The position numbers and the translations under genes were made by a program. Below are positions 15,304-24,700 of a stretch of 42,641 nt of DNA, piece by piece. The notes under the pieces were generated by a model that was not told the DNA's origin, ran no database searches, and saw nothing but the letters and a program-made list of their open reading frames with translations. Origin of the DNA: an uncultured Bacteroidales bacterium (GTDB lineage Bacteria > Bacteroidota > Bacteroidia > Bacteroidales > Paludibacteraceae); the NCBI GenBank assembly GCA_902766045.1, contig CACXCA010000059.1, forward strand, positions 1-42,641, read 5' to 3'. Numbering within the stretch: position 1 is the first letter of the stretch; every line of letters begins with the position of its first letter.

Positions 15304-16800
15304 CTACTCCCCATAATAAACGAACGTTGTTTTTGTTATCGACTTAACTCCATTTGATTCTCTTGTCTCTTCGGTAATATTGCCAACCGAATCGTAGGTG
15401 TATGTTGCTATGATTTGGGTACCTTTGTCCGTCGTTTCTTTTACAGAGACGAGTTGGTCGTTGACGTATTGCCCGGTAATCTTAATGGTTTTACCATCCA
15501 GTACGGTCACCGATTGGAGATGGTTCTGTTTGTCGTATTTGTATATTATTTTGTTGTATGTCACGTTTCCTAGGGGAATATCTTCAGGAAGTTCTGTGAT
15601 ACTCTTTCCAGATTGTATGGAAAGTAGTTTCCCTCGCTTGTTGTAGGTGTATTTGATTTGGTTCACCAGCTTGGAATTCTTAAATTCGTTCTTGCTTAAG
15701 ATGTTGCCTTTGGAATCGAAGGTGGTGCGGGTGATGGTGGTATCGGGGTTAAACTTCCCATCTTTCTCTCTCCCAACAATCTCCGTGATGATCTCTTGGT
15801 TTTGCGTGCGGGTTTCCTTTGTGCTGTAGATGCCGATCAATGTGTCATGCCTATAAGTCATGTAGTCATCGGGGAGATCAATATTGTCACTCTTTTCGTA
15901 CAATGCTATATGTGCTTTTGAAATCGTACCATCCTCGTCAAAGTAATTTGTTTTGCATTCTGTTATTTTATTCTTCTCGTCATATTTCATGAAATTCTCT
16001 TCGTTAAGATTGCGAAAGTACCTGTTGTAAATCTCATTCCCTTTCGCATCGTGGCGTGTGATGCTCGATAGGACACCGTCATGGTACTCATACGTTGTTT
16101 TCACACCCGCTTCCTCGCGTTCGAAGCTTATATCGCGGTTCATCTTGCAAGAGTCGGCTATCGGTAAGCCTGCCGAATCGTATTTATAATATTCAGTCAA
16201 TGAGTCATTTTCATATACCTCCGTCAGATAACCTTTTGGATTGTAGATCTTTTTTATGCGATGGGTGGTGTTTTTTATTCTGTCGATGAGGATAATGGCT
16301 GTGTCGTTTCCTCTTTGGTCATAGTAAGTATATTGGTATTCTCTAATGAATTTATTGAAACCGTAGGTTATGCTACAGTATTCCTTTTCGTTTGAATTAT
16401 AGTAGGTTTTCCCGCCCGCAATGTTACGGCTCTCAATCAGCTTGCCATCCTCCGAATATACGTACTCCACGCTTGTATGGTCAATAACATCATTGCTCAT
16501 TTCAACAGGTCTCCATTTACCGTTGAATACACCAAACCTGTACAATATAAATCCAGTTTTATAGTTGTGACTCCATACGAGGCATTTGTGTTGTTTGTCA
16601 TAAGATCTGAAAAAACGGGATGTAGTGTCTGTCCGTTCTTTATTGTCCTGATATTCCGAAGTGTATATGACACCATCTGCCGACATGACATTCCCTTTGT
16701 ATGTGTAATCAAAAGTTCTGCGGTCGAATGCACAGTACATGCAGGCGAAAGCAGCATTGGCCATGCAGATAAGTGTTAGAAGGATGAATGTTTTTTTCAT
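15304..16800 (-). CDS. exported YD/RHS-like repeat protein, function unknown
   Basis: A 498-residue protein with an N-terminal signal peptide (MKKTFILLTLICMANAAFA). The cysteine right after it (ACMYC) leaves open a lipoprotein anchor, but the lipobox is poor. The rest is beta-rich and repetitive in the manner of RHS/YD and YwqK-type repeats: YKYDSAGLPIADS, TTFDSKGNILSKNEF, YTYNKRGKLLSIQSG, YKYDKQNHLQSVTV and YTYDSVGNITEE. The protein is far shorter than RHS toxins and lacks a core hyper-repeat and a toxin tip, so it is probably a cell-envelope protein of Bacteroidales type rather than a polymorphic toxin. It is convergent with the peptidase gene and has its own promoter. No specific function is evident. 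Confidence 0.75.
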   Translation of the reverse strand: MKKTFILLTLICMANAAFACMYCAFDRRTFDYTYKGNVMSADGVIYTSEYQDNKERTDTTSRFFRSYDKQHKCLVWSHNYKTGFILYRFGVFNGKWRPVEMSNDVIDHTSVEYVYSEDGKLIESRNIAGGKTYYNSNEKEYCSITYGFNKFIREYQYTYYDQRGNDTAIILIDRIKNTTHRIKKIYNPKGYLTEVYENDSLTEYYKYDSAGLPIADSCKMNRDISFEREEAGVKTTYEYHDGVLSSITRHDAKGNEIYNRYFRNLNEENFMKYDEKNKITECKTNYFDEDGTISKAHIALYEKSDNIDLPDDYMTYRHDTLIGIYSTKETRTQNQEIITEIVGREKDGKFNPDTTITRTTFDSKGNILSKNEFKNSKLVNQIKYTYNKRGKLLSIQSGKSITELPEDIPLGNVTYNKIIYKYDKQNHLQSVTVLDGKTIKITGQYVNDQLVSVKETTDKGTQIIATYTYDSVGNITEETRESNGVKSITKTTFVYYGE

Positions 16801-16831
16801 GGTATGAGAAAAGTTAGATAGTAATGTAGTA

Positions 16832-16864
16832 CAAATATAACAAAACTTTCAGATGCAGTCCAAA
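16832..16864 (-). promoter_or_regulatory. promoter of the YD-like protein gene
   Basis: The minus strand reads TTTG (16861-16864), 21 nt, TATATTTG (16832-16839). The -7 box is exact and lies 32 bp before the start codon. The spacer is slightly longer than usual. Confidence 0.5.
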
Positions 16865-16935
16865 TGTCAGTAGGGTATAACCATCCTCAAACGGAAGAGG
16901 TATCTACCGAATATCCGTGTAAAACATCCCGTTTT

Positions 16936-16966
16936 ATTGGCATGTCTCAGAAAATGTTTATATTTG
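16936..16966 (+). promoter_or_regulatory. promoter of the Sel1-like protein gene
   Basis: ATTG (16936-16939), 19 nt, TATATTTG (16959-16966). The predicted start of transcription is at about 16973, which falls inside the palindromic repeat at 16971-16998, so the mRNA would begin with that hairpin. Confidence 0.55.
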
Positions 16967-16970
16967 TGTG

Positions 16971-16998
16971 GTGGAGACGCACGGCCGAGCGTCTCTAC
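16971..16998. repeat. REP-like palindromic element, copy 1
   Basis: An imperfect palindrome. GTGGAGACGC faces GCGTCTCTAC around ACGGCCGA, with one mismatch in the arms. Its core is shared with the elements at 19303-19348 and 29497-29528, and all copies are intergenic. Confidence 0.8.
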
Positions 16999-17078
16999 AA
17001 TAAAATATCGTTCATTCCCACAATAAATGCCGTATGTTCTCACAATGAAAAATAGAACCCTTCATAAATAAAAACGAT

Positions 17079-18143
17079 ATGAGATACTGTTCTTTATTTA
17101 TTTTTATTCTGTGCTTCTCATTTTTATCCAAGGCGGCAGAAAACCCCGACATATACATGGAAAAGGGTAGGGACTTGCTCTATAATAATAATGGGGAAGA
17201 AGCCTACCGAAATTTCATGAAAGCGCACGAATTGCAGTCAAAAGATGCAGACTTATACTTAGGACTATCCCTTTTCTTTGGCATCGGGACAGATGAAAAT
17301 CGTCCACTAGCTATTTCCTATATGGAGAAAGCATCGGAGCATGGAGACCAAAGCATCGATATCCTGTTGGGATTTTGCTATTACTATGGACTTTACGTTG
17401 AAAGAGACGAGGCGAAAGCTTTTCATTATTGGATTGAAAAAGGGAAATCTCATAATCAAGATTTCAGAATACTAATAGGTATTTCTTTGTTTACGGAAAA
17501 GCCACGCATATCAACCGTTTCGGGACATGTTGTGGCCAAGGAAAACTTTCGACCCGTAATGGACTATATCCATTCAGCTGAACTTAGTATTAAACATTAT
17601 AATCGTATATGGATGAAAAAAGACAAATATGGGAATCTATGGGTAGATTATTCTGTCAGATGGTTGATTGGACCAACAATAGATAGGAAGGGAAAGAAGG
17701 ATAAAAAGAAGGACGAAATGGGTAGTGTATATAGTATCAGTAAAAAAGAATTAAAAGAATTAAAATTAAAAGAAGAAAACACAGTCGATATAATAAAAAA
17801 CATGAAATCCACCGAAGCCTACTGTTTCGACCAAGGAGTCTTAAACATCATCGATGGCGATTCAACCTTCTTTGAGAGTTGTAGCGACACGACCATCATC
17901 GAACGACAATGGGAGACTCCCAGCAATGTGTTCGACGCAATGCCATTGGAGGATTGTGGAGGTATCGGCATCCTGAAAGATGAACATTTTTATGTTGTTG
18001 ATAAAAAATCATGGAGTTTAGGCGTGAGTTCTTTTGACATCACATCCTCATACATGATGCCGAAAGGGCAGCCCATTCCCTCATGGTTAAAATCAAAAAT
18101 TTATGAATTCATGAGCTCATATTTGTACAGATGGAATATATAA
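17079..18143 (+). CDS. exported Sel1-like repeat protein
   Basis: A 354-residue protein with a signal peptide (MRYCSLFIFILCFSFLSKA). Residues 22-130 hold helical TPR/Sel1-type repeats: YMEKGRDLLYNNNGEEAYRNF, LYLGLSLFFGIGTDENRPLA and LLGFCYYYGLYVERDEAKAF. Sel1 repeats act as protein-protein interaction scaffolds. The remaining part (160-354) shows no known domain; it has a Lys-rich stretch near 205-235 and several Asp/Glu/Trp motifs. The likely location is the periplasm or outer membrane. It is followed after 93 bp by another exported protein of unknown function on the same strand, which has its own -7 box. The Sel1 assignment of the N-terminal part is fairly firm; the role is unknown. Confidence 0.75.
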   Translation: MRYCSLFIFILCFSFLSKAAENPDIYMEKGRDLLYNNNGEEAYRNFMKAHELQSKDADLYLGLSLFFGIGTDENRPLAISYMEKASEHGDQSIDILLGFCYYYGLYVERDEAKAFHYWIEKGKSHNQDFRILIGISLFTEKPRISTVSGHVVAKENFRPVMDYIHSAELSIKHYNRIWMKKDKYGNLWVDYSVRWLIGPTIDRKGKKDKKKDEMGSVYSISKKELKELKLKEENTVDIIKNMKSTEAYCFDQGVLNIIDGDSTFFESCSDTTIIERQWETPSNVFDAMPLEDCGGIGILKDEHFYVVDKKSWSLGVSSFDITSSYMMPKGQPIPSWLKSKIYEFMSSYLYRWNI

Positions 18144-18171
18144 TAGAGATCGAGACATTTATATAATATTG

Positions 18172-18190
18172 AATAGGTATTTCGGGAAAT
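18172..18190 (+). repeat. 19-bp inverted repeat, left copy
   Basis: AATAGGTATTTCGGGAAAT. A perfect reverse complement lies at 19384-19402, so the two copies bracket the gene at 18237-19268. This copy lies just upstream of the -7 box at 18197. Confidence 0.85.
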
Positions 18191-18196
18191 CTCATA

Positions 18197-18204
18197 TATC
18201 TTTG
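18197..18204 (+). promoter_or_regulatory. -7 box before the 343-residue exported protein
   Basis: TATCTTTG, an exact TAnnTTTG match, 32 bp before the ATG at 18237. The region that would hold the upstream element overlaps the 19-bp inverted repeat and has no clear TTG. Confidence 0.45.
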
Positions 18205-18236
18205 AAAATATAAATTGACTATAAAATATAAACAGA

Positions 18237-19268
18237 ATGAACAAAACAATTTTAACCATTTTACTCTGTGCTCTTTCTTTCCTTGAAGGATACGCAAAAA
18301 AAGTATATGATCTTAAATGGAACATCAAAGAGCATGAGGAAGTTTTATATGACTTGACATTAAAAACGTCTAGTTTTAAGTCTAATATTGATTCAACGAA
18401 ATCTGATTCTAAAGCCGATTCAAGTTCCCTTATTTCAAAAGAAATACAAGCGATTTTGACGGAATTGGCGAAATCAATAAATTCAGATCTCGAGAACTCA
18501 AAACAAAAAGTTTCTTTTGCAAGCAGCACACCAGGCATCATTGATGTGAAGGTTTTAAAGTATAAAGAAACAACAAATTCAAATTGTTTGCAGAGTTTGC
18601 TTGATATACTTAAATTGACAAAACCAGATTCTGTTTCTGCAGAAGATGAAGCACTTATGAAATATATAGAAACAAGAGATGAAAGTTTATTAAAAGATGT
18701 GAGTGAGGACGGCAAATTAAAAGTCAAGTCTCTTATACAGACATTCGAGGAAGAAGAAAAAAGTAAAGAGAATCAGAAACCAATGGTTACATTTAGAGGC
18801 TCTGTTTATGAGAATGGTGCCATTCATAGTTTTTGGACAAAACAAAATCAGAAGAATCTGTTAGCTGTATTAGCTCAACTTCCTACCGAAAAGGTGGGTG
18901 TTGGAGATAGTTGGAGCATTGACGTTAATCTTATCTCTTGTAATGAAAATGTTATTTGGAAAGATGCCTCAAAGAAGAATCGCGTTACATTGGAAAATAT
19001 AATAGTTGAAAACGGAGAGACAATAGCGGTATTGAATTATGATATCGTTGAAACCTTTCGTGGTGAATATGATTTTGATAATGTTGGTAATCAAGCAGGA
19101 TTTAATCCTTTTATGGGCAAGGATAAAGTCCTTGATTTAGAAATATATATGATTGGGAAAGGATATTTCTCCATTACAAAAGGAAAATGGAAGGAATATT
19201 CAATCAACATAATCAACAAAAATACAACAACCACATCTGTTCAGACATATTCTTTTCAAGAGAAATGA
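18237..19268 (+). CDS. exported protein of unknown function
   Basis: A 343-residue protein with a signal peptide (MNKTILTILLCALSFLEGYA). I do not recognise a named family with confidence. The layout resembles Bacteroidetes periplasmic proteins in which a beta-strand region with LPTEKVGVGDSWSIDV follows an alpha/beta half. Similar 'P.. VKVGDSW' patterns occur in DUF6263-like lipoproteins, a weak suggestion only. The Ser/Lys/Asp-rich stretch at residues 45-70 and the acidic stretch near 175-185 look disordered. The gene lies between the two arms of a 19-bp inverted repeat and has its own -7 box. An opposite-strand frame of 208 codons overlaps its start but lacks protein-like features. Confidence 0.7.
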   Translation: MNKTILTILLCALSFLEGYAKKVYDLKWNIKEHEEVLYDLTLKTSSFKSNIDSTKSDSKADSSSLISKEIQAILTELAKSINSDLENSKQKVSFASSTPGIIDVKVLKYKETTNSNCLQSLLDILKLTKPDSVSAEDEALMKYIETRDESLLKDVSEDGKLKVKSLIQTFEEEEKSKENQKPMVTFRGSVYENGAIHSFWTKQNQKNLLAVLAQLPTEKVGVGDSWSIDVNLISCNENVIWKDASKKNRVTLENIIVENGETIAVLNYDIVETFRGEYDFDNVGNQAGFNPFMGKDKVLDLEIYMIGKGYFSITKGKWKEYSINIINKNTTTTSVQTYSFQEK

Positions 19269-19302
19269 TGGGTAATATTAATTCAAATGATAAATGATTG
19301 TC

Positions 19303-19348
19303 GTAGAGACGCACGGCCGTGTAGAGACGCAATGCATTGCGTCTCTAC
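19303..19348. repeat. REP-like palindromic element, copy 2 (one and a half units)
   Basis: A half-unit GTAGAGACGCACGGCCGT (19303-19320) is followed directly by a complete palindrome (19321-19348), in which GTAGAGACGCAATG pairs with CATTGCGTCTCTAC. The shared arm GTAGAGACGC / GCGTCTCTAC identifies it with copies 1 and 3. Confidence 0.85.
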
Positions 19349-19383
19349 AATGAATAACAGACAAAACAATAGGCATATCTTAC

Positions 19384-19402
19384 ATTTCCCGAAATACCTA
19401 TT
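19384..19402 (-). repeat. 19-bp inverted repeat, right copy
   Basis: ATTTCCCGAAATACCTATT, the exact reverse complement of 18172-18190. It lies 115 bp after the stop codon of the enclosed gene. Confidence 0.85.
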
Positions 19403-19585
19403 TAACATAAGATAAATTATAAAACAAAACAGTTCAATAAAACTGGTAACTGTTCAAATATTGGGTGCAAAGTATTAATAATTAGTTGATTAAAAATTTT
19501 TAGGATTCTCTATGTGCTTTCTTTGAACGGATATATGTTCTTCAAAATTTATTTTTCAAACATAGTTATTCATAAAAATATGATA

Positions 19586-19593
19586 TATCTTTG
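19586..19593 (+). promoter_or_regulatory. -7 box upstream of the GT4 gene
   Basis: TATCTTTG, an exact TAnnTTTG match, about 170 bp before the glycosyltransferase ATG. There is no good upstream element at 19 nt. If used, it implies a long AT-rich leader. Confidence 0.3.
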
Positions 19594-19764
19594 CCGTGTC
19601 AATGATATTTTAAATGATTTCTTTAAATGATGTAAAATATTTATATACAATAAGAGTTATTTATATGAATATGCTACAACAAGACATACACAATATTACA
19701 TTATCTTTCTATATGCTATAAATCAGATATGAATGATAATAGAAAATAAAATATAGGCATAAAA

Positions 19765-20898
19765 ATGAAAATATTATTTGGAATTGATGCATTTCAATCG
19801 CATAGCAACGGTACGAGCATTTCTGCTCAACGTTACGCAGAAACATTACGTACCATGGGTCATGAAGTTCGTATTATCACCAATACTGAATCATCTTATC
19901 CTGATTATATATATCCACTGAAAGAATTAAAAAATCCCTTGGGACCTCTTCTTCATGCCAACGGATATCAGTTTGCTTCGCCAAACGAAAAAGTAATCGA
20001 TCAAGCACTGGATTGGTGTGATATTGTTCATGTATATACCCCGTTTTTCCTGGGTTGTAAGATTAAGAAAATGGCAAAAACAAAGGGTAAACCGCTTACA
20101 GCTGCTTTCCATGTACAGGCTGAGAACATCAGTTCAGCCTTTCACGTAGGTAAGGTGGAAAAGGTGAATCGTATGCTTTATCGTTTCCACTATAATACGA
20201 TGTATAAAGGAATACAACATATACATTGTCCGAGTCAGATGATGGCAGACGAATTGAAACATTATGGCTATGACAATCAGTTACACGTCATCAGCAATGG
20301 CATTTCTGACGATTTTGTATATTCTCGTCCGACCAATGAGAAACAGAGTTCCGACAAGATTGTGATTACAATGGTGGGACGTTTATCTCCTGAAAAAAGA
20401 CAGGATTTGATAATCAAGGCTGTGAAGATGAGTAAGTATGAGGATCGCATTCAACTACAGTTTGCAGGAATGGGACCAATGGAAAAGAAATATCGTCGTC
20501 TGGGCAAAGAACTAACCAATCCACCGATTTTTGGTTATTATACACGCGAGGAGTTGATTGAGTTATTGCATAACACACATATATACGTTCATGCAAGTGA
20601 TATGGAGAGTGAAGCTATCGGTTGTATTGAAGCTTTTGCTACAGGTTTAGTACCCATCATCTCGGATAGTCCGCTTTCAGCTACCAAACAATTTGCTCTA
20701 GATGAGCGATCCCTCTTCAAAGTCGGCGATGCTACAGATCTAAAGAATCGTATCGAATATTGGATTGAACATCCAAACGAACGAAAAGAGATGGAAATAA
20801 AGTATGCTCAGGAGGCCCAGAAGTATCGACTGACAAAAGTCATACGAGATTTTGAGTCAATGTTGGAAGACGCAATCACATGTCAGTCAAAAGTTTAA
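19765..20898 (+). CDS. family GT4 glycosyltransferase
   Basis: A 377-residue GT-B fold enzyme that transfers a sugar from a nucleotide-activated donor with retention. The N-terminal half has the acceptor-side loop FQSHSNGTSIS (10-20). The C-terminal half starts at the block MVGRLSPEKRQDLIIKAV (203-220). The GT4 donor-site pair is Glu281-x7-Glu289 in ESEAIGCIEAF. The closest-looking family members are glycolipid synthases such as diglucosyl-diacylglycerol synthase. No membrane segments; these enzymes usually associate peripherally with the inner membrane. The gene overlaps the next by 19 bp, so the two are co-expressed. The acceptor is unknown. Confidence 0.87.
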   Translation: MKILFGIDAFQSHSNGTSISAQRYAETLRTMGHEVRIITNTESSYPDYIYPLKELKNPLGPLLHANGYQFASPNEKVIDQALDWCDIVHVYTPFFLGCKIKKMAKTKGKPLTAAFHVQAENISSAFHVGKVEKVNRMLYRFHYNTMYKGIQHIHCPSQMMADELKHYGYDNQLHVISNGISDDFVYSRPTNEKQSSDKIVITMVGRLSPEKRQDLIIKAVKMSKYEDRIQLQFAGMGPMEKKYRRLGKELTNPPIFGYYTREELIELLHNTHIYVHASDMESEAIGCIEAFATGLVPIISDSPLSATKQFALDERSLFKVGDATDLKNRIEYWIEHPNERKEMEIKYAQEAQKYRLTKVIRDFESMLEDAITCQSKV

Positions 20899-21644
20899 CA
20901 GCATTAACGGTTGCACTGCTTATCCATGTGACGCACATGATGGCAGGAGGGAGAATAGATACAATTCGATTTGTAAATGAGAAAAATGGAGAACCACGGT
21001 ATCTAACAGTCTATACCCCACCCTTTTATCATGCTGATTCTGTCTATCCTGTTCTTTATTTATTGCACGGTATGCACGGTAATCAATATTCATGGGAGGA
21101 TGAGGCGCATATCACAACGTTGACAGATAGTTTAATTCAAGAAGGCCTAATAAAACCCTTGGTGATTGTAATGCCTCTATGTGTGGTAAACGATACAATG
21201 ACCGCCTACCAGCTGCCAACTTATGTCAAATCCATGCATGACTTCAATCATCATATAAAAAAAGGAGAATTCGAAGCATTATTCCCAGAAATAGAAGCAT
21301 TTGTAAAGAATCACTACTCAGTAGGTCGTGCTATGATAGCAGGGCTAAGCAGCGGGGCTCGTCAAGCATTAAATTTAAGCAAGCAATATCATTTTGATAT
21401 AGTGGGTTTGTTCTCCCCTGTGATATTGCAACGTCAGATACCCAAGAAGAGCATAGGAACAGAGTATTGGATACGTTGTGGCAGTCGGGATATGTTCTAT
21501 GCAAGGTCAAGAAGAATCAATCGACGGTTCAATCGTTATCAAGTATCACACAATTTTAGGAAAACAGAAGGCAGACATAACTGGCAAAGCTGGCGTGTTT
21601 ATATAGGTGAATTTCTACAATATTGCTTCCCCACAAATCGATAA
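20880..21644 (+). CDS. exported CE1/esterase-D-type serine esterase
   Basis: A 254-residue alpha/beta hydrolase with a probable signal peptide (MSVKSLTALTVALLIHVTHMMAGG). The family blocks are YPVLYLLHGMHGNQYSWED (56-74), the nucleophile elbow GLSSG with Ser157, Asp204 in CGSRDMF, and His233 in GRHNWQSW. The GxHxW arrangement is typical of CE1 feruloyl/acetyl esterases and the related esterase D/putative esterase family. It overlaps the GT4 gene by 19 bp and lies next to the xylan-degrading enzyme on the opposite strand, so removal of ester groups from plant polysaccharides is plausible. An alternative is cleavage of an endogenous envelope ester. Confidence 0.82.
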   Translation: MSVKSLTALTVALLIHVTHMMAGGRIDTIRFVNEKNGEPRYLTVYTPPFYHADSVYPVLYLLHGMHGNQYSWEDEAHITTLTDSLIQEGLIKPLVIVMPLCVVNDTMTAYQLPTYVKSMHDFNHHIKKGEFEALFPEIEAFVKNHYSVGRAMIAGLSSGARQALNLSKQYHFDIVGLFSPVILQRQIPKKSIGTEYWIRCGSRDMFYARSRRINRRFNRYQVSHNFRKTEGRHNWQSWRVYIGEFLQYCFPTNR

Positions 21645-21701
21645 TACCATACTATCATATATTACAACATCATTCTTATTGCTCATAAAATAAGAATACA
21701 T

Positions 21702-21742
21702 AAAAAAAGAGTGCCATTGCAGGAAACCCTACAATGACACTC
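21702..21742 (-). terminator. terminator of the CE6-GH11-CE15 gene
   Basis: The minus strand shows GAGTGTCATTG, a 12-nt loop, CAATGGCACTC, then TTTTTTTA. The eleven-position stem has one G-T pair. It lies 36 bp after the minus-strand stop codon. Confidence 0.85.
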
Positions 21743-21777
21743 TCCCAAAGGAATCACAATTTTCTTAACTATATCAT

Positions 21778-24700
21778 TTACTTAATTATCATTGATTTAC
21801 TGTCAACAAATCCATTTGCACTCATAACATAATAATAGAATCCTTGTGGCAGATTGCTTACAGAGAAGCTAACTTCATGAGCACCCTCATCGTAATTGTC
21901 GGATACAATACTCTTCACCTTAACACCCAAACTATTATATAGGTCGATAGTTACAAATGATTTTTCTGCCAAATTAAATAGAATGACAGTTTCATCAGAT
22001 GTTGGGTTTGGAATATTCTGTGACAAATAAGTATAACCTGTAGCCAATGCCTCTGGCACGTCAACAGAGCCACATCCATTGTTTTCTATCTTATGTCCGC
22101 CCCAATCATATTTTCCAGTACTGTAATTTGGATTGACATTACTGCTTCTGATCTTTGTGTTTTGTGAATTATCTCCGTAAAGGAATTTTCCCACAAAGGC
22201 TTTAACAGCATTATTCTGGCTATTAGATGCCTGACAGTGTTGATGACCACCATCAATCACATAACCGAAGCGATCTTCTATACCCATGGCCTTCCAAACT
22301 TCCTCTGCGGCTTTCAAAGCCATGTCACCAGAAGGAGCACCTAACCAGTTGAAGTTTGTATTACCAAATGCTAAGAAAGCACGAGGGGCACACATAGCGA
22401 TCAATTCGTGATGGTCGTAAGGCAACTTGTCGATCTGTGATTCGAAGTTAGTCTTGAAGCTGTTTAGGAACCAGTTGTATTCAGTGTTCTCAATTCCTTC
22501 TATCTTTTCACCATTAACACCACCGGATTGGTTTATCTCTTTAGAGACACGCCATGCGTTGATTCCACCACCACCAGACTCTTGAGAGATTGTCAAAGCG
22601 ATACGCTCATCGAGAGCTCCTGCAAATAATGCCATCTTACCAGCGTAAGAGCAACCGGTTACTGCTATATGGCCAAGATCTGCATTGATTTGGTCTTTTA
22701 TAATCTCCAGACCATCAATCAAACGGCTGATACCCCATGACCATGCACAATAGTCAGCTTTTGTATCAAACGTGCCAGGGTATAGTTTATAGAACGGATC
22801 GTTCTGACTTCTACCACCATCGGAACTATATCCTGCTATTTGTTTGTGAGTAAATGGAAGCTGAATACATTTAGAGAATAATGAAGCATCCAAACTACCT
22901 GTTTTTTGATCCATACCAATCACTACTGGATGAGGTCCGTTTCCTGATGGAATGGATAATTTGCTTGTTAACGTAAGTGAGTTGTTTCCATTATACACTT
23001 TAACCGTTAATGTGCCACCAGAATAAGATGCCTCCAGCTTATCGAACTTAGGTTTTTCACCAAGCTCCCAATATTCTAGCTCACGCTTGATTTCATTACG
23101 ACGGCAAGACCAATCGCAGAAGTCAGTCACCTTACCACTACCATCTGCCCATTCAAATGGGTTAGGTAAGTTTTTGCATGATTTCAGATTATTTTTGTTT
23201 AATGACGATGGGTCTTCACAATTAGCACCTGTGTTCTCTACAGCATAGCTAATCGGATATTTCCCAGCTTCAATAATCGTTTCACCACCTTCATGATGAC
23301 CTTCATGACCTTCGCCATGCGATGTCGTATCAGGCTCAGAGAACTTAATGTAATCCAAGTTGTTATTGTTACTTCCGAATTTTACTTTCAAGATATGCTT
23401 ACCAGATTTGATTTCACTAGTGGTAGCTGTTAAATCCACATATTTTTCCCACTTGTTATCATCTGTTTGTGAACCAGAAAGAGATGCTACTTTATGGTCA
23501 TCGATATACAAATCAATAGCAATGTCTCCACTACCGTTAGCTGCACTCGCTAGAACATCGTATTTGCTTGTTTTCTTTACATCAATTGTATATTCCAACC
23601 ATTCGCTGGAGGTAGTGTAACCAACAGCATTTCCAGTGCCACCTTTTTCGATATCAACACCTTCGTCTGTACGATATTTAGCATTACCTTGATTGTCATC
23701 ATCAGTATCATTATAAGCAGTTCCATTTCCACCAACATCGTAGTTTTCAGCTTCTACAGTTCCAGGAACTGAGAAAGCCTCTTTGTATGGACCTTGAGGA
23801 ACAGAAGGAGTAACTGGATCTACAGTAGAAGAAGATGATGATGCATCGCCAACCCAGATGTTACCGTATTTCATATCGAAACTACCAGAACCACCTCCTA
23901 CTTCACAAAGGAATTTACAATCGTGGAGTTCACCTAATGTGACACCTTTCTTTTCCCATTCTCTCATGTGAGCAGAGACAGAAACATGTCCACATTTACG
24001 AGCATTTTGTCTGATTGCATACACTTGAGTAAAGGTAGAGTTTCCTGAGATAGAAGAACCTGTACGTTTTCCTACCAACAAACGATATGTGTCACCATCC
24101 AATTTATATGTACCTTTGTCGCTTCCGCCATTTTCTGGTCTTGCATCCCAGTATAATCCGTCTGCTTGCTTAGTATTTCCATTGAACGTATTCTCGACAA
24201 TGTAGTATTCTGTTTCATTAGGTTTTTTTGTCCATCCGTAAACACCGATATAGTGGTATCCACCACCTGTTCCAGTATAACTGTAATTGAAATCACAGTG
24301 TATATCGCCCTTCAACTGACTTGGTTTGGGGCCGTTATCCCAGAACAGACCGATACGGCAAAGCAAATCGTCTGGATTATTCCAGTTAGCTTTAAATTGA
24401 AATTGTCCTTCTTTCGTTGTGTATTGCATTGAGGTAGAACCTTGTTGGCTTTGAGCCCACATCTCAAGGTCAAATCCGTTTCCTATAGGACGTCTACCGT
24501 TGGTAGCAGTTTGACCACTAGACATGGATGTGTTCATCTGGCATGGGTCGATAGAAGAACTTTGGCTGCCTTCGTTTTGTGAAGTCTCGCCTTCTCCCTC
24601 GTTGCTTGTGTTTGATGAAGGTTCCATCTTCAACACTTTCTGCATCTGCTCAGCATAACGCTGGCCTAATGTACGATAACTTGCAGAAGAGAAGTGAAGA

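Larger units (their letters stand above)
19269..19764. other. 496-bp intergenic region with palindromic repeats
   Basis: This gap holds a double REP-like palindrome (19303-19348), the right arm of the 19-bp inverted repeat (19384-19402), an AT-rich stretch, and a -7 box at 19586. No open reading frame or RNA gene was found. It separates the cluster of unknown exported proteins from the glycosyltransferase-esterase pair. Confidence 0.6.

Noticed and set aside
15304-16800. RHS polymorphic toxin
   Set aside because: The protein is too short, has no RHS core motif or C-terminal toxin domain, and no immunity gene follows.
16864-17055. Short plus-strand open frame of 63 codons
   Set aside because: It runs through a promoter and a palindromic repeat, and its sequence is explained by the repeat.
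18101-18727. Minus-strand open frame of 208 codons over the start of the 343-residue exported protein gene
   Set aside because: It covers a plus-strand gene that has a signal peptide and a -7 box. The minus frame has a Ser/Phe/Ile-rich composition typical of a shadow and no recognisable motif.
21672-21697. Nine-pair A/T hairpin after the CE1-type esterase gene
   Set aside because: The stem is almost all A/T and no T-run follows on the plus strand, so I do not call it a terminator.
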